NCBI RefSeq assembly: GCF_002893095.1
Contig: NZ_PKQQ01000008.1
Location: 145,460-209,459 of the forward strand
Origin: Stenotrophomonas sp. VV52
Lineage (GTDB): Bacteria; Pseudomonadota; Gammaproteobacteria; Xanthomonadales; Xanthomonadaceae
DNA length: 64,000 nucleotides
Direction of reading: 5' to 3'
A program made the translations under genes and the position numbers. The notes beneath the pieces are model-generated. The model searched no databases. It saw only the letters and a program-made list of their open reading frames with translations, and was not told the DNA's origin. Of the stretch, positions 46,369 through 56,998 are shown piece after piece (within the stretch, counting starts at the first letter, position 1; the number at the start of each line of letters is the position of its first letter).

Positions 46369-46928
46369 CCGCCAAGCCCCTGCTGCTTGCGCTGGGCCTG
46401 CTGGCCCTGGCCGGCTGCAACAAGCCCGCCCCGCAACCTGAAGCCGCTGCGCCCGCACCGGCGCCGGTGACCGAACCGGCTGCACCTGCCGACAGCGCCA
46501 GCCCCGACCTGGAGCGCGCCACCGCCGAACAGCCACGTCTGGTGCTGCCGGCGCTCGATGGCACTACCTACGACCTGGCCGCGCACCGCGGCAAGTGGGT
46601 GGTGGTGAACTTCTGGGCGACCTGGTGCGCCCCGTGCCGCAAGGAAATGCCGGAGCTGTCGGCGCTGCATGCAATGCGCGAGCAGATCGAAGTGGTCGGC
46701 CTGGCCTACGAGGACATCGACCCGGCGGAAATGAAGGACTTCCTGAAAAAGCTGCCGGTGACCTATCCGATCGTGCTGGTCGACACCTACAACCCGCCGG
46801 AAGATTTCGCCGTGCCGCGCGGCCTGCCGATGACCTACCTGATCGCCCCGGACGGCAAGGTTGCCAAGCAGTTCCTGGGTCCGGTCACCGCGGCTGACAT
46901 CGAGAAGGAAATCGCCAAAGGCGCGTAA
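46365..46928 (+). CDS. TlpA-like thioredoxin-fold lipoprotein
   Basis: 187 residues. The lipobox LALAGC places the acylated cysteine at residue 18. An Ala/Pro-rich tether (about 20-50) leads to a thioredoxin domain with [13 protein letters not shown] (Cys88, Cys91) and a cis-Pro region [14 protein letters not shown]. It is probably a periplasmic disulfide reductase or oxidase of the TlpA/ResA type, anchored to a membrane by Lgt-dependent lipidation. It is translationally coupled to the YihY-like gene. Confidence 0.88.
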
Positions 46929-46937
46929 TCCGCGCCT

Positions 46938-47720
46938 TCAACCTTCGTCTTCGAATGCCCTGATCGGTTTCAACACGCCGAACTGCTCTTCATGCAGCTT
47001 GCCCTTCAGTGGCGGAAGCTCCGGTACCGGATCGTCCACATGGGTGTCGGGCAACCGGTCGAGCAGATTGCGGATCAGGCTCAGGCGGCCGCGCCGCTGG
47101 TCGTTGAAATCGACCAGCGTCCACGGCGAGGCGTCGCGATGGGTGGCACGCAGCATCGCCTCGCGGGCTTCGGTGTACGCGGTGTACTTGCTGCGCGATT
47201 TCAGGTCCACCGGCGACAGCTTCCAGCCCTTCAGCGGGTCCACGTGGCGTTCGGCGAAACGTTCTTCCTGCTGTGCCTGGTCCACGGTGAGCCAGTACTT
47301 GAACAGCAGGATGCCGTCGTCCACCAGCAGCTTTTCGAACACCGGGGTTTGTTCCAGGAACGCGCGGTACTCCGTCTCCGAGCAGTACCCCATCACGTGT
47401 TCGACCCCGGCGCGGTTGTACCAGCTCCGGTCCATCAGCACGATCTCACCGGCCGCCGGCAGGTGGGTGACGTAGCGCTGGAAATACCATTGCGTGGCTT
47501 CGCGTTCGGTCGGCTTGGGCAGCGCCACCACCCGGCACTGGCGCGGGTTGAGGTGTTCGGCGATGGACTGGATCGCGCCCCCCTTGCCGGCGGTGTCGCG
47601 GCCCTCGAACAGCACCAGCACGCGCTGCCCGGTGTGCTGCACCCAGCGCGCCATCGTGGTGATTTCCAGCTGCATCGGTTCCAGCAGTTCCTGGTAGGCC
47701 TTGCGCTTGAGCTTGCCCAT
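46938..47720 (-). CDS. ppk2: Polyphosphate kinase 2
   Basis: 260 residues. PPK2 enzymes phosphorylate nucleotides using polyphosphate. The Walker A motif is FEGRDTAGKGGAI near residue 39, Walker B is MDRSWYNRAGVEHVMGYC near 97, and the lid region includes SRSKYTAYTEAREAML near 185. The single-domain class I form would favour NDP to NTP conversion or the reverse. It ends ten bases from the convergent tlpA-like gene. Confidence 0.93.
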   Translation of the reverse strand: MGKLKRKAYQELLEPMQLEITTMARWVQHTGQRVLVLFEGRDTAGKGGAIQSIAEHLNPRQCRVVALPKPTEREATQWYFQRYVTHLPAAGEIVLMDRSWYNRAGVEHVMGYCSETEYRAFLEQTPVFEKLLVDDGILLFKYWLTVDQAQQEERFAERHVDPLKGWKLSPVDLKSRSKYTAYTEAREAMLRATHRDASPWTLVDFNDQRRGRLSLIRNLLDRLPDTHVDDPVPELPPLKGKLHEEQFGVLKPIRAFEDEG

Positions 47721-47767
47721 GGGGGCCTCGTGGCGGGACGGTGGACCTCAGGGTACACCGGGTCGTG

Positions 47768-49462
47768 TCAACGCCCCTGCCACCCGCGTTCCGTGGCCAT
47801 GGCCTCGACCTGTGCGGTGAAATCAACCGCGAAACCCGCCATGTCGAACAGGCCGCTGTCTGCCCGCGCCTGCGCCAGTTTCGCGCGCAATGCCGTCATC
47901 GCCTGCGGGTCGTTGCCGAGCGCAATCGCGGTCGCCACAAACGTCGCATCATCGGCAACATTCATTTCCGCCAACCCAAGGTGATGGTTGAGCGAGCCGG
48001 CAACACGGGAGGCGAAGGTCGCACCCGGACACGTCAGCACCGGGCACCCCGCCCACAACGCATCCGACGCCGTGGTATGCGCGTTGTACGGATGGGTATC
48101 CAGGAACAGATCCGCATGCTGGTACCGCGCCAGATACACCGGATGCGGCAGCTTCGGCATGAACACCAGCCGCGACGGGTCCACGCCGGCCTCGCGCGCG
48201 GCCGCCCGCAACCGCGCATCGGCGTTGCCCGGACCGGACAGCAACCACAGCACGCTGCCCGGTACGCCCTGCAGCACCGCGAAGGCGCGACGCATGCTGC
48301 GCGGGTTGAGCTTGTAACTGTTGTTGAAGCAGCAGAACACCACGCCCCGTTCGGGCAGGCCGCACGCCACACGGTCCGGCACCGCTTCCAGCACGCGGGT
48401 GTTGTCCGACGGCTGGAAGGCGCGTGGCAGGTAGCGGACCTGCTCGCTGAAGGCCGGTGCCAATGCATCGGGCAGCACGTAGCGGTCGGCGAGCACGTAG
48501 TCCATCCACGCTGCGCCGGACGTGCCGGGATAGGCCAGCCAAGTCACCTGCACCGGGGCAGGGCGCATCGCCAGCACCGCCGGGGTGCCGCCGCCGCCCC
48601 AGCCGCGCAGGTCGAACAGCACATCGACCTCCGCGGCGCGAATGCGCTCGGCGATGCCGGTGTGGGGCAGGGCAGATACATCGTGCAGTGTGCTGGCGGC
48701 CGCCTGCAGGCGCGCGCGGATCGCACTGCCATCATCGCGGTTGAGCGCGAACAGGTGCAGCTCCAGCCCGCCCAGCACGCGCAGCTGCTCGAACAGCGCC
48801 ACGGTCAGCAGGCCGGTCGGGTGCGCACCGAAGCCATTGGAGAGGAAGCCCACCCGCAGCGGACCCTGCGCGCGCACGCGCGTGGCCGGCAACGCGCGCA
48901 CGCCGCTGGCAATACCGGCCGCGCGTTGCCGCGCACAGCCCAGCTGTTCGGCCGCACTGCTGTCTTCGTTGAGGAAGGCAAAGGGCTCGACTACCGCAGC
49001 GCCCTGCGCAACTGCCTGCCTCACCTGCTGCGCCAGCGCGTCCAGCCCGCGCCAGTCGCACAGGCGACGCTGCCAGTTGAGCAGCTGCGCGGTGATGTAG
49101 GGTTCGCCCGGCAGCAGCCGGTGCGCGTGCCGGTAGGCGTCAGCGGCCGCTTCGGGCTGGCCGGCGTCTTCCAGTGCATGGCCCAGCCACAATGCAATGC
49201 CCGGATGCTGCGGCACCAGGTTCGCGGCCTGTCGCAGCAGCGCGGCTGCTTCGTCGTGGCGGCCCTGCATCCAGCGGGTCCGGCCCAGCCGTGCCAGGGC
49301 CTCGGGATGGCCGGGGCGCAGCTGCAGCGCGCGTTGGGCAGCGAGGTCGCCGGCCCCGGTGTCCCCAGCTTCCAGCTCTGCATCGGCCAGCATCACCCAG
49401 GCAATGAAGTCCTGCGGCTGCCGTTGAACTGCCATGCGCAGCTGCGCGCGCTGCGGGTCCAT
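47768..49462 (-). CDS. TPR-GT41 glycosyltransferase (O-GlcNAc transferase homologue)
   Basis: 564 residues from ATG 49462; a GTG at 49468 overlapping the prfA stop would add two. An N-terminal tetratricopeptide superhelix (about 1-180, e.g. LAAQRALQLRPGHPEALARLG and EAAALLRQAANLVPQHPGIALWLG) packs against two GT-B Rossmann domains. LRVGFLSNGFGAHPTG carries the proposed catalytic histidine (His214), and HTTASDALWAGCPVLTCPG plus RVAGSLNHHLGL is the GT41 signature. It is the counterpart of XcOGT from Xanthomonas campestris, structurally characterised as a model of human OGT. Its bacterial acceptor is unknown. Confidence 0.92.
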   Translation of the reverse strand: MDPQRAQLRMAVQRQPQDFIAWVMLADAELEAGDTGAGDLAAQRALQLRPGHPEALARLGRTRWMQGRHDEAAALLRQAANLVPQHPGIALWLGHALEDAGQPEAAADAYRHAHRLLPGEPYITAQLLNWQRRLCDWRGLDALAQQVRQAVAQGAAVVEPFAFLNEDSSAAEQLGCARQRAAGIASGVRALPATRVRAQGPLRVGFLSNGFGAHPTGLLTVALFEQLRVLGGLELHLFALNRDDGSAIRARLQAAASTLHDVSALPHTGIAERIRAAEVDVLFDLRGWGGGGTPAVLAMRPAPVQVTWLAYPGTSGAAWMDYVLADRYVLPDALAPAFSEQVRYLPRAFQPSDNTRVLEAVPDRVACGLPERGVVFCCFNNSYKLNPRSMRRAFAVLQGVPGSVLWLLSGPGNADARLRAAAREAGVDPSRLVFMPKLPHPVYLARYQHADLFLDTHPYNAHTTASDALWAGCPVLTCPGATFASRVAGSLNHHLGLAEMNVADDATFVATAIALGNDPQAMTALRAKLAQARADSGLFDMAGFAVDFTAQVEAMATERGWQGR

Positions 49463-49464
49463 GC

Positions 49465-50550
49465 TCACGCCCCGGCGGACAGCTGGGCCAGTTCGTCGGC
49501 CTGGTGTTCGTGGATCAGGCGTTCGACCAGGCCATCCATTTCGCCGGCGATGATGTTGGGCAGGTCGTACAGGGTCAGTCCTTCCACCCGGTGGTCGGTG
49601 ATCCGACCCTGCGGGAAGCTGTAGGTCCGGATGCGCTGGCTGCGGTCGCCACTGCCGACCTGCAGGCGCCGGCTTTCCGCGGTCGCCGCAGCCTGCTTGC
49701 TGCGCTCGCTGTCGAGCAGCTGCGCCTTCAGCCGCTTCATCGCCTTGTCGCGGTTGGCGTGCTGGCTGCGTTCGGTCTGGCATTCCACTACCACGCCACT
49801 CGGCACGTGGGTAATCCGGATCGCCGACTCGGTCTTGTTGACGTGCTGGCCGCCCGCCCCGGAGGAGCGGAACGTGTCGACCTTCAGGTCGGCCGGGTTG
49901 ATGACGATGTCATCGACCTCGTCGGCCTCGGGAATGATCGCCACGGTGGCCGCCGAGGTGTGGATGCGACCCTGCGATTCGGTGGCCGGCACGCGCTGCA
50001 CGCGGTGCGTGCCCGACTCGAACTTGAGCTTGGAGTACGCGCCACGGCCGACCACGCGGGCCACGATCTCCTTGTAGCCGCCATGCTCGCCGGGGCTGTC
50101 CGATTCGATCTCGACCTTCCAGCCCTGGCGCTCTGCATAACGTGCGTACATGCGGAACAGGTCGCCGGCGAAGATCGCCGCCTCGTCGCCGCCGGTGCCG
50201 GCGCGCACTTCCAGGAACAGGTTGCCGTCATCGCGCGGGTCGCGCGGCACCAGCAGCAGGGCCAGGTCGTGGTCGAGCTGCTGCAGGCGCTCCTGCGCGG
50301 CGGCGATTTCCTCGTCGGCCAGCTCGCGCAGGTCGGGGTCGGCACGCATGGCCTCGGCCGCCGCCAGGTCGGCCAGCGCACGCGCTTCGTCGGCCAGGGC
50401 AGTGGCGATCGGCTGCAGCTGCGCGAACTCGCGCGAAAAATTGCGGAAGCGCTCGTTGTCGCCGACCACGTCCGGGTCGGCCAGCAGGCGTTCAAGTTCT
50501 TCGCGGCGCTCGGCCAGCGCTTCCAGCTTACGGCGCAGGGTCGGCGTCAT
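49465..50550 (-). CDS. prfA: Peptide chain release factor 1
   Basis: 361 residues. RF1 terminates translation at UAA and UAG. The GGQ motif is in [19 protein letters not shown] near residue 232; the codon-recognition PxT-type tripeptide lies in [13 protein letters not shown] near 185. The start [16 protein letters not shown] at 50550 leaves a 23-base overlap with hemA, the usual hemA-prfA arrangement. PrmC, which methylates the GGQ glutamine, is encoded at 26247. Confidence 0.97.
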   Translation of the reverse strand: MTPTLRRKLEALAERREELERLLADPDVVGDNERFRNFSREFAQLQPIATALADEARALADLAAAEAMRADPDLRELADEEIAAAQERLQQLDHDLALLLVPRDPRDDGNLFLEVRAGTGGDEAAIFAGDLFRMYARYAERQGWKVEIESDSPGEHGGYKEIVARVVGRGAYSKLKFESGTHRVQRVPATESQGRIHTSAATVAIIPEADEVDDIVINPADLKVDTFRSSGAGGQHVNKTESAIRITHVPSGVVVECQTERSQHANRDKAMKRLKAQLLDSERSKQAAATAESRRLQVGSGDRSQRIRTYSFPQGRITDHRVEGLTLYDLPNIIAGEMDGLVERLIHEHQADELAQLSAGA

Positions 50551-51811
50551 CGGTCCTCTCAACAGCGTGGTGGTAGCCCGGCTTGGCCGGGAACAGGCGC
50601 TCGGCGGCGCGGGTCAGCTCAGTATCGCCGCTGAGCGCGGCCGCGCGCAGCGCGGCGGTCGGCGGATGCAGCAGGCGGTTGGTCAGGCCGTGCGCGAGCA
50701 GCTCCAGCACTTCTTCCGGCGACTTGCCGTGCGCCAGCTGCTGGCGGGCCTTGTCCAGCATCTCCACCCGGGTCGCTTCGCCATAGGCGCGCAGCTGCCG
50801 CAGTGGCGCCTGGTGCGCGCTGGCCTGCTGGGTCTCGACAAAGCGCGACACCTGCAGCTCGATGATCGCTTCGGCTTCGGCGGCGGCCTCGCGACGACTG
50901 CGGCGGTTGTCTTCCACCGCGCGCTCCAGGTCGTCCACGGTGTACAGGAAGGCGTCCTTCAGCTCGCCCACGCCGGATTCGATATCGCGCGGTACGGCCA
51001 GGTCGAACAGCAGCATCGGCTTGTGGCGGCGCGCGCGCAGTGCGGCGGCGACCTGGGCGGTGCCGATCACCGGCTCGCGCGCGGCGGTGGCCGAGAACAC
51101 CACGTCGGCCTCGCCGAGATGCCGGTCCAGCTCGCTCAGCGGCAGCGCCACCCCGCCGTGGCGGGTGGCCAGCTCCTGCGCATGGGCCAGGGTGCGGTTG
51201 GCGATCAGCAGGCGCCGGACCCGGCCTTCGCTCAGGTGCCGGGCCGCCAGCTCGATGGTCTCGCCGGCGCCGACCAGCAGCACGGTGGAGTCTTCCAGCC
51301 GCGCGAACGAGTTCTGCGCCAGGCGCACGGCGGTGGAGGCCACCGAGATCGGATTGGCGCCGACCCGGGTATCGGTGCGGGCGCGCTTGGCGACCGAGAA
51401 GGTCTGCTGGAACAGCCGGTCCAGGCGCTGGCCGAGCAGCCCGTGGTCGCGCGCGGTGGCCCAGGCATCCTTGACCTGGCCCAGGATCTGCGGCTCGCCC
51501 AGCACCATCGAGTCCAGCCCGGTGGCGACCCGGAACAGGTGGCGCACCGCATCGGCGTCGGCATGCTGGTACAGGTAGCCGTGCAGCTGGCCGGCATGGC
51601 GTTCCAGCCAGTGCGCCAGGGCCTCAGCGGAATCGGCCACCGCGTACAGCTCGGTGCGGTTGCAGGTGGAGAGCAGGACCGCTTCGGCCACCTGCGGGGT
51701 ATCGCGCAGCGACGCCAATGCCTGGGGCAGGGCGTCGCCGCCAAAGGAAGCGCGTTCGCGCAGCTCCACTGGCGCGGTCTGGTGATTCAGTCCGAGCACC
51801 CACAGGGTCAT
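50528..51811 (-). CDS. hemA: Glutamyl-tRNA reductase
   Basis: 427 residues. HemA reduces glutamyl-tRNA to glutamate-1-semialdehyde, the first committed step of haem synthesis. The catalytic cysteine lies in [13 protein letters not shown] near residue 50. [24 protein letters not shown] near 90 and the NADPH fold [17 protein letters not shown] near 185 follow, then a C-terminal helical dimerisation domain. It overlaps prfA and is divergent from the TPR/lolB operon. Confidence 0.96.
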   Translation of the reverse strand: MTLWVLGLNHQTAPVELRERASFGGDALPQALASLRDTPQVAEAVLLSTCNRTELYAVADSAEALAHWLERHAGQLHGYLYQHADADAVRHLFRVATGLDSMVLGEPQILGQVKDAWATARDHGLLGQRLDRLFQQTFSVAKRARTDTRVGANPISVASTAVRLAQNSFARLEDSTVLLVGAGETIELAARHLSEGRVRRLLIANRTLAHAQELATRHGGVALPLSELDRHLGEADVVFSATAAREPVIGTAQVAAALRARRHKPMLLFDLAVPRDIESGVGELKDAFLYTVDDLERAVEDNRRSRREAAAEAEAIIELQVSRFVETQQASAHQAPLRQLRAYGEATRVEMLDKARQQLAHGKSPEEVLELLAHGLTNRLLHPPTAALRAAALSGDTELTRAAERLFPAKPGYHHAVERTDDADPAP

Positions 51812-51875
51812 TGTTCAGTTGCTTGCGATAAGCTGCTGGCCATTCAAGTCGTCATTTTAAGGCCAGAAGCCCCCG

Positions 51876-53573
51876 ATGCCCGCATTGATTCGCATCTCCA
51901 GCGTTCTGTTGCTGTCCCTGGCCGCCGCCAACGCCCTCGCAGCGGCCGTAGCGCCGGGCTCTGCCCGGCTGACACACAAGGCGGCCACGGCCGAACCGGC
52001 CTCACTGACCCCGGTGATGGCCGGCGAGTTTGCCCTGCAGGCCGGCAAGCTGGCCGAGGCCGCGCGCTGGTACCTGGAGGCGGCCGAGGCGGGCCGCGAC
52101 GATGCCGGCCTGGCCGAACGGGCCACCCGCATCGCCATGTTGGCCGACGACGACAAAAGGGCCACCCGCGCGCTGTCCCTATGGGAAAAACGCGCGCCGC
52201 GCTCGCTGGCCATGCGCAGCAGCGCCGCCGCGCTGGACCTGCGCAAGGGCGACGTGAAGGGCGCCCGCACCGAGCTGGCCGCGCTGCTGCGCGATCCGGA
52301 CCCACGCGGCTGGAAGTTCGCGCTGGCCGCCTTGGTCGGTGGCGGTCGCGACCCGGCAGCCGCGGCCGACGTGCTGGGCCAGCTGGTCGACGACAACGCC
52401 ATCCCCAACCAGTTGGAGCCCTGGCAGGAATTCGGCCGCCTGGCCATGCGCATGGACCGGCCCGAGCTGGCCCGGCGCATGGTCGACGAAGTGGTGCGCC
52501 GGTTCCCCGGCGAACCGCGGGTGGCCTTGTTGAATGCCAGCCTGATGTTCCAGGCCGGCAAGGCCGACGAGGCGCTGGCCGCCCTGCGCGCGGTCGAGCC
52601 GCGCACCGTCGCCGACCCCGAGCTGCGCAACGCGGTGGCGATCGCCTACGACGCCATGGGCGATGCCAAGGCCGCCGAACGGGTGCTGTCGGTGGGCCCG
52701 CAGGACGTGCAGACCTGGGGCATGCGGGCCTCCCTGCTGGCCAAGCAGAAGGACGACACCGCGCTGCTGGCGCTGTACACCGACCTGTCGAAGCAGGCGA
52801 CCAAGCCGGATCCGGCGCAGCGCCTGCTGCTCGGCAAGATCGCCGAGTACCTCAAGCGCCATGCCGAAGCGGTGGACTGGTACCTGAGCGTGCCTGGCGG
52901 CGAAGAGCGCGCCGAAGCGCGCCTGCGTGCGGCCAGTGCCGAATACGAACTGGGCCGCACCGACAAGGCGTTCGCCGGCGTGCATGCGCTCCAGTCCGAC
53001 GCCAGCATCGACGACGAAGCGCGGCGCGATGCCTACCTGCTCGAAGCCGAACTGCGCCAGCGCGGCAACGACCTGCCGGGCGAGCTGGACGCGCTGGCCC
53101 GGGGCCTGGCCGCCTACCCGGACGAGAATGCGCTGCTGTATGCCCGCGCGCTGGCCTGGGAGCGTCGCGACGACGTGCCGCGCGCCGAGGCCGACCTGCG
53201 CAAGATCCTGGTGACCGAGCCGGAAAACGTGGCCGCGCTCAACGCGCTGGGCTACACCCTGGCCGACCGCACCACGCGCTACCAGGAAGCGCTCGAGCTG
53301 ATCGACCGCGCCCGCGTGGCCGAACCGGACAATGCCGCCATCGTCGACAGCTATGGCTGGGTGCTGTATCGCCTGGGCCGCAAGGAAGAGGCGCTGGTGC
53401 AGCTGCGCCGGGCCTGGACCCTGGCCAAGGACCCGGAAATCGCCGCGCATGTCGGTGAAGTGCTGTGGGTGCTCGGCCGCAAGGACGAGGCCCGCCGCTT
53501 CTTCGACGAGGCGCGCAGGCTGGATCCGGACAACCGTGCGCTGCAGCGCGTGATCGAGAAATACGGCGTATGA
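51876..53573 (+). CDS. Exported tetratricopeptide-repeat protein
   Basis: 565 residues. A signal peptide ([22 protein letters not shown]) is followed by many helical repeats across nearly the whole length. Clear TPR units are [42 protein letters not shown], and near the C terminus [54 protein letters not shown] protein directly before lolB is the standard arrangement in gammaproteobacteria. Role unknown; a periplasmic scaffold is likely. It overlaps lolB by ATGA. Confidence 0.9.
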   Translation: MPALIRISSVLLLSLAAANALAAAVAPGSARLTHKAATAEPASLTPVMAGEFALQAGKLAEAARWYLEAAEAGRDDAGLAERATRIAMLADDDKRATRALSLWEKRAPRSLAMRSSAAALDLRKGDVKGARTELAALLRDPDPRGWKFALAALVGGGRDPAAAADVLGQLVDDNAIPNQLEPWQEFGRLAMRMDRPELARRMVDEVVRRFPGEPRVALLNASLMFQAGKADEALAALRAVEPRTVADPELRNAVAIAYDAMGDAKAAERVLSVGPQDVQTWGMRASLLAKQKDDTALLALYTDLSKQATKPDPAQRLLLGKIAEYLKRHAEAVDWYLSVPGGEERAEARLRAASAEYELGRTDKAFAGVHALQSDASIDDEARRDAYLLEAELRQRGNDLPGELDALARGLAAYPDENALLYARALAWERRDDVPRAEADLRKILVTEPENVAALNALGYTLADRTTRYQEALELIDRARVAEPDNAAIVDSYGWVLYRLGRKEEALVQLRRAWTLAKDPEIAAHVGEVLWVLGRKDEARRFFDEARRLDPDNRALQRVIEKYGV

Positions 53574-54232
53574 AGTGGATGTCGATGAAGGCCGCCTGCG
53601 CGGCGGCCCTGGCCCTGTCGTTGTCGGCCTGCGTGTCGCTGGACGCGCGCAAGGCGCCGGCCGCACCGGAGGTGGTCAGCTCCGTCAGTGCCGAAGCGGC
53701 GCAGGCCGAGGCGCTGCGGGTGGAGCAGGTGCGCGCCTGGCCAGCCTGGTCGTTCGAAGGCCGGGTCGCGGTCAGCAAGGGGCGCAACGGTGGCAGCGGC
53801 CGCATCGACTGGCGGCAGCAGGCGCGCCAGTACGTGGTGTCGCTCAGCGCGCCGGTGACCCGGCAGAGCTGGACCCTGACCGGCGACAGCGAACAGGGCG
53901 GCGGCCGGCTGGACGGCGTCGACGGCGGACCGCGCCAGGGCGCGGACGCGCAGCAGGTGCTGCTGGAGGCCACCGGCTGGGATATCCCGGTCAACCAGCT
54001 GCCGGACTGGGTACGCGGCCTGGTCGCCGAAGGTGCGAGCGCCGCCGGACAGGTCGATCGCGACGCGGAAGGGCGTCCGCGCCGCTTCCAGCAGATGGGC
54101 TGGGACATCCAGTACCTGGACTGGTACCCGGCCGAAGGCGACCGCCCGGTGCTGCCGCGCCGGATCGAAGCGGTCAAGGGCGACGCCAAGGTGCGCCTGC
54201 TGGTGGACGGCTGGGTGCTCGACGCCCCATGA
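53570..54232 (+). CDS. lolB: Outer-membrane lipoprotein LolB
   Basis: 220 residues with a lipoprotein signal peptide ending LSLSAC near residue 21. LolB takes lipoproteins from LolA and inserts them into the outer membrane. The mature part has [41 protein letters not shown] and [11 protein letters not shown], matching the LolB beta-barrel. It overlaps the TPR gene upstream and ispE downstream, each by four bases. Confidence 0.93.
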   Translation: MKWMSMKAACAAALALSLSACVSLDARKAPAAPEVVSSVSAEAAQAEALRVEQVRAWPAWSFEGRVAVSKGRNGGSGRIDWRQQARQYVVSLSAPVTRQSWTLTGDSEQGGGRLDGVDGGPRQGADAQQVLLEATGWDIPVNQLPDWVRGLVAEGASAAGQVDRDAEGRPRRFQQMGWDIQYLDWYPAEGDRPVLPRRIEAVKGDAKVRLLVDGWVLDAP

Positions 54233-55098
54233 GCGCTGCGGACCTGAATGGCAACGGGGCATGGTGGCCGGCTCCGGCCAAGCTGAACCTGTTCCTGCAC
54301 ATCACCGGTCGCCGGGCCGACGGCTATCACGCGCTGCAGAGCGTGTTCCGCCTGCTGGACTGGGGCGACCGGGTGCGGCTCGGCGTGCGTGAAGATGGAA
54401 AGGTGCGCCGTGACGGTCCCTCGGTGGCCGGCGTGGCGGAGGCCGACGATCTCGCCGTGCGCGCGGCGCTTCTGCTCAAAAAACATGCGAACGTCGCCCA
54501 GGGTGCTGACATCAGCATCGAAAAGCGAATTCCGGCCGGTGGCGGCTTCGGCGGTGGCTCGTCCGACGCTGCGACCGTACTGGTGGGCCTGAACCACCTT
54601 TGGCGCACCGGCCTGGACGTCGACACCCTGGCCGCACTGGGCCTGCAGCTGGGCGCGGACGTGCCGGTCTTCGTGCGCGGACACAACGCGTGGGCCGAGG
54701 GCGTGGGCGAGCAGCTGACCCCGCTGGCCCTGCCGCCGGCCTGGTATGTGATCGCCGACCCCGGTGTCCACGTGCCCACCGCTGCGCTTTTCAGCTCGCC
54801 GGATTTGACGCGCGACGCCCCAGTGGCGAAAATAGCGGACTTCGCTTCCGGGTCTTTGCTCGGGAATGCGTTCGAGCCGGTACTGCGCCGTCGCGAACCT
54901 GCCGTCGAGGCAGTGCTCATCGCGTTGGACAGCATCGGCCGGGCACGACTCACCGGGTCGGGAAGCGGTTGTTTCGTCGAGTTCGACACGCGCGCTGCTG
55001 CAGAGCAGGGCCTGGCGGAGTTGCCGGAAGGACTGCGGGCATGGGTGGCTGCGGGCGTGGAGCGCTCGCCACTGCTTGATGTACTCGAGCGTTATTGA
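54229..55098 (+). CDS. ispE: 4-diphosphocytidyl-2-C-methyl-D-erythritol kinase
   Basis: 289 residues of the GHMP kinase family, acting in the MEP isoprenoid pathway. [21 protein letters not shown] at residues 15-35 is the substrate-binding start, [18 protein letters not shown] near 105 is the ATP loop, and [14 protein letters not shown] near 245 is the third GHMP motif. The lolB-ispE-(tRNA-Gln)-prs order is conserved in gammaproteobacteria. Confidence 0.96.
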   Translation: MSAADLNGNGAWWPAPAKLNLFLHITGRRADGYHALQSVFRLLDWGDRVRLGVREDGKVRRDGPSVAGVAEADDLAVRAALLLKKHANVAQGADISIEKRIPAGGGFGGGSSDAATVLVGLNHLWRTGLDVDTLAALGLQLGADVPVFVRGHNAWAEGVGEQLTPLALPPAWYVIADPGVHVPTAALFSSPDLTRDAPVAKIADFASGSLLGNAFEPVLRRREPAVEAVLIALDSIGRARLTGSGSGCFVEFDTRAAAEQGLAELPEGLRAWVAAGVERSPLLDVLERY

Positions 55099-55107
55099 TT
55101 TTGATGC

Positions 55108-55184
55108 AGGGGCGTCGCCAAGAGGCCCAAGGCACCAGGTTTTGATCCTGGCATTCGGAGGTTCGAATCCTCCCGCCCCTGCCA
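55108..55184 (+). tRNA. tRNA-Gln (TTG)
   Basis: A 77-nt cloverleaf including encoded CCA. Acceptor AGGGGCG (55108-55114) pairs with CGCCCCT (55174-55180). The anticodon stem CCAGG/CCTGG encloses TTTTGAT, giving anticodon TTG at 55142-55144. The T-arm contains GTTCGAATC. It lies between ispE and prs. Confidence 0.97.
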
Positions 55185-55290
55185 CTTGCGGACGTCAACC
55201 GCGTTTTCCGGCGCAGGCCTGCGCGGACACGGTTGATCGGCCGCAGTGTTGTCGCCAGTTCTCCGCCAATCGCTCCCGCCCGAGACCGCC

Positions 55291-56253
55291 ATGATGCAAG
55301 AACACCCGAACCTGCTGGTATTTTCCGGCAACGCCAACAAGCGCCTTGCGCAGAGCATCTGCAAGGAACTGGGGGTGCGGCCGGGCAAGGCATTGGTGTC
55401 GCGTTTCTCCGACGGGGAAGTGCAGGTCGAAATCGAAGAGAACGTCCGCAAGCAGGACGTCTTCGTGATCCAGCCGACCTGCGCGCCGAGCGCCGAGAAC
55501 CTGATGGAACTGCTGGTCCTGATCGATGCGCTCAAGCGCGCCTCGGTCAACAGTGTCACCGCCGTGGTGCCGTATTTCGGCTACTCGCGCCAGGATCGCC
55601 GCATGCGCTCCTCGCGCGTGCCGATCACCGCCAAGGTCGCCGCCAAGATGTTCAGCGCCGTTGGCGCCGACCGCGTCCTGACGGTGGACCTGCATGCCGA
55701 CCAGATCCAGGGGTTCTTCGACATGCCGGTGGACAACGTGTATGCCTCGCCGCTGCTGCTCGCCGACATCTGGCGCGCGTACGGCACTGAAAACCTGATC
55801 GTGGTGTCCCCGGACGTGGGTGGCGTGGTGCGTGCGCGCGCCGTCGCCAAGCGCCTGGACGACGCCGACCTGGCGATCATCGACAAGCGCCGTCCGCGCG
55901 CCAACGTCTCCACCGTGATGAACATCATCGGTGACGTCGAAGGCAAGACCTGCGTGATGGTCGATGACATCGTCGACACCGCCGGCACCCTGTGTGCGGC
56001 TGCCGCGGCGCTGAAGGCGCGCGGCGCCCTCAAGGTGGCGGCGTACTGCACCCACGCCGTGCTCTCGGGCCCGGCGGTGGACAACATCAACAACTCCCAG
56101 CTCGACGAGCTGGTGGTGACCGACACCATCCCGCTGCGTGAAGAGGCGCGGGTGTGCAGCAAGATCCGCCAGCTCAGCGTGGCGGAAATGCTGGCCGAGA
56201 CGATGCGCCGCATCGCCTTCGGCGAGTCGGTCAGCTCGCTGTACGTGGACTGA
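55291..56253 (+). CDS. prs: Ribose-phosphate pyrophosphokinase
   Basis: 320 residues from the first of two adjacent ATG codons; the second, at 55294, may be the true start. It makes PRPP from ribose-5-phosphate and ATP. Recognised by [52 protein letters not shown] near residue 95, and the PRPP loop [14 protein letters not shown] near 215. The ORF can be extended to 55246 but the 15 added residues are not family-like. Confidence 0.96.
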   Translation: MMQEHPNLLVFSGNANKRLAQSICKELGVRPGKALVSRFSDGEVQVEIEENVRKQDVFVIQPTCAPSAENLMELLVLIDALKRASVNSVTAVVPYFGYSRQDRRMRSSRVPITAKVAAKMFSAVGADRVLTVDLHADQIQGFFDMPVDNVYASPLLLADIWRAYGTENLIVVSPDVGGVVRARAVAKRLDDADLAIIDKRRPRANVSTVMNIIGDVEGKTCVMVDDIVDTAGTLCAAAAALKARGALKVAAYCTHAVLSGPAVDNINNSQLDELVVTDTIPLREEARVCSKIRQLSVAEMLAETMRRIAFGESVSSLYVD

Positions 56254-56333
56254 GTTTTTTCCGGCACGTCTGGTCGCGGACGTGCCTTTCACCGCCAAGC
56301 CATCCTGGCAAGGCAACAACTGGTAGAACGAAA

Positions 56334-56951
56334 ATGTCGAAGACCCATGAAATCAAGGTCACCAAGCGTGAACTGCAGCGTAAGGGTGCGAGCCGCCGCC
56401 TGCGTCACGCCGGTGTGATCCCGGCCATCGTGTACGGCGGCAACGCCGAACCGGTCGCCATCAGCCTGGACCACAACGCTACCTGGCTTGCCCAGCAGCA
56501 CGAGTGGTTCTACTCGTCGATCCTGAGCCTGAACCTGGACGGCCAGATCACCAAGGTCCTGCTGCGTGACATGCAGCGCCACCCGCACAAGCAGCTGATC
56601 ATGCACCTGGACTTCCTGCGCGTGGACGAGAACCAGGCCCTGACCGCCAACGTGCCGCTGCACTTCATCAACGAAGACACCTCGCCGGCTGGCAAGGCTG
56701 CCGACGTCGTGGTCACCCACGAACTGAAGGAAGTGACCGTCAGCTGCCTGCCGAAGGACCTGCCGGAATCGATCGACGTCGACCTGGCCGACCTGAAGGC
56801 GGGCGACGTGGTCTACCTGTCGGACATCAAGCTGCCGAAGGGCGTTGAGATCCCGGCCCTTGCCCAGGGCAAGGACCACGACGACGCCATCGTCACTGCC
56901 AAGCACGGCAAGGGCGAAGCGGCTGACGAAGAAGCGCCGGCTGCAGAGTAA
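56334..56951 (+). CDS. rplY: 50S ribosomal protein L25 (general stress CTC form)
   Basis: 205 residues, the long CTC-type L25 that binds 5S rRNA. The N-terminal domain (about 1-95) has RRLRHAGVIPAIVYGGN and VLLRDMQRHPHKQLIMHLDFLRV. The C-terminal domain (about 96-190) has VPLHFINEDTSPAGK and KDLPESIDVDLADLKAGDVVYLSDIKLPKGV. An acidic Ala/Glu tail ends the protein. It lies 80 bases after prs and before pth, the usual order. Confidence 0.96.
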   Translation: MSKTHEIKVTKRELQRKGASRRLRHAGVIPAIVYGGNAEPVAISLDHNATWLAQQHEWFYSSILSLNLDGQITKVLLRDMQRHPHKQLIMHLDFLRVDENQALTANVPLHFINEDTSPAGKAADVVVTHELKEVTVSCLPKDLPESIDVDLADLKAGDVVYLSDIKLPKGVEIPALAQGKDHDDAIVTAKHGKGEAADEEAPAAE

Positions 56952-56958
56952 TACCCAT

Positions 56959-56984
56959 CGGTGCCTGCCTTCGGGCAGGCACCG
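56959..56984 (+). promoter_or_regulatory. Perfect hairpin with TTCG loop between rplY and pth
   Basis: CGGTGCCTGCC and GGCAGGCACCG form an 11-bp stem closed by a TTCG tetraloop, eight bases after the rplY stop. No T-run follows; the next bases lead straight into the pth ribosome-binding site (GAAGGGA). It probably stabilises the rplY mRNA or tunes read-through to pth. Confidence 0.75.
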
Positions 56985-56998
56985 TGCTGGAAGGGACA

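Noticed and set aside
50150..53458. An 1102-codon open frame on the plus strand across prfA, hemA and the TPR gene
   Set aside because: It is antisense to prfA and hemA and out of frame with the TPR gene. Its Arg/Ala/Gly-rich composition is the usual shadow of high-GC codon bias.
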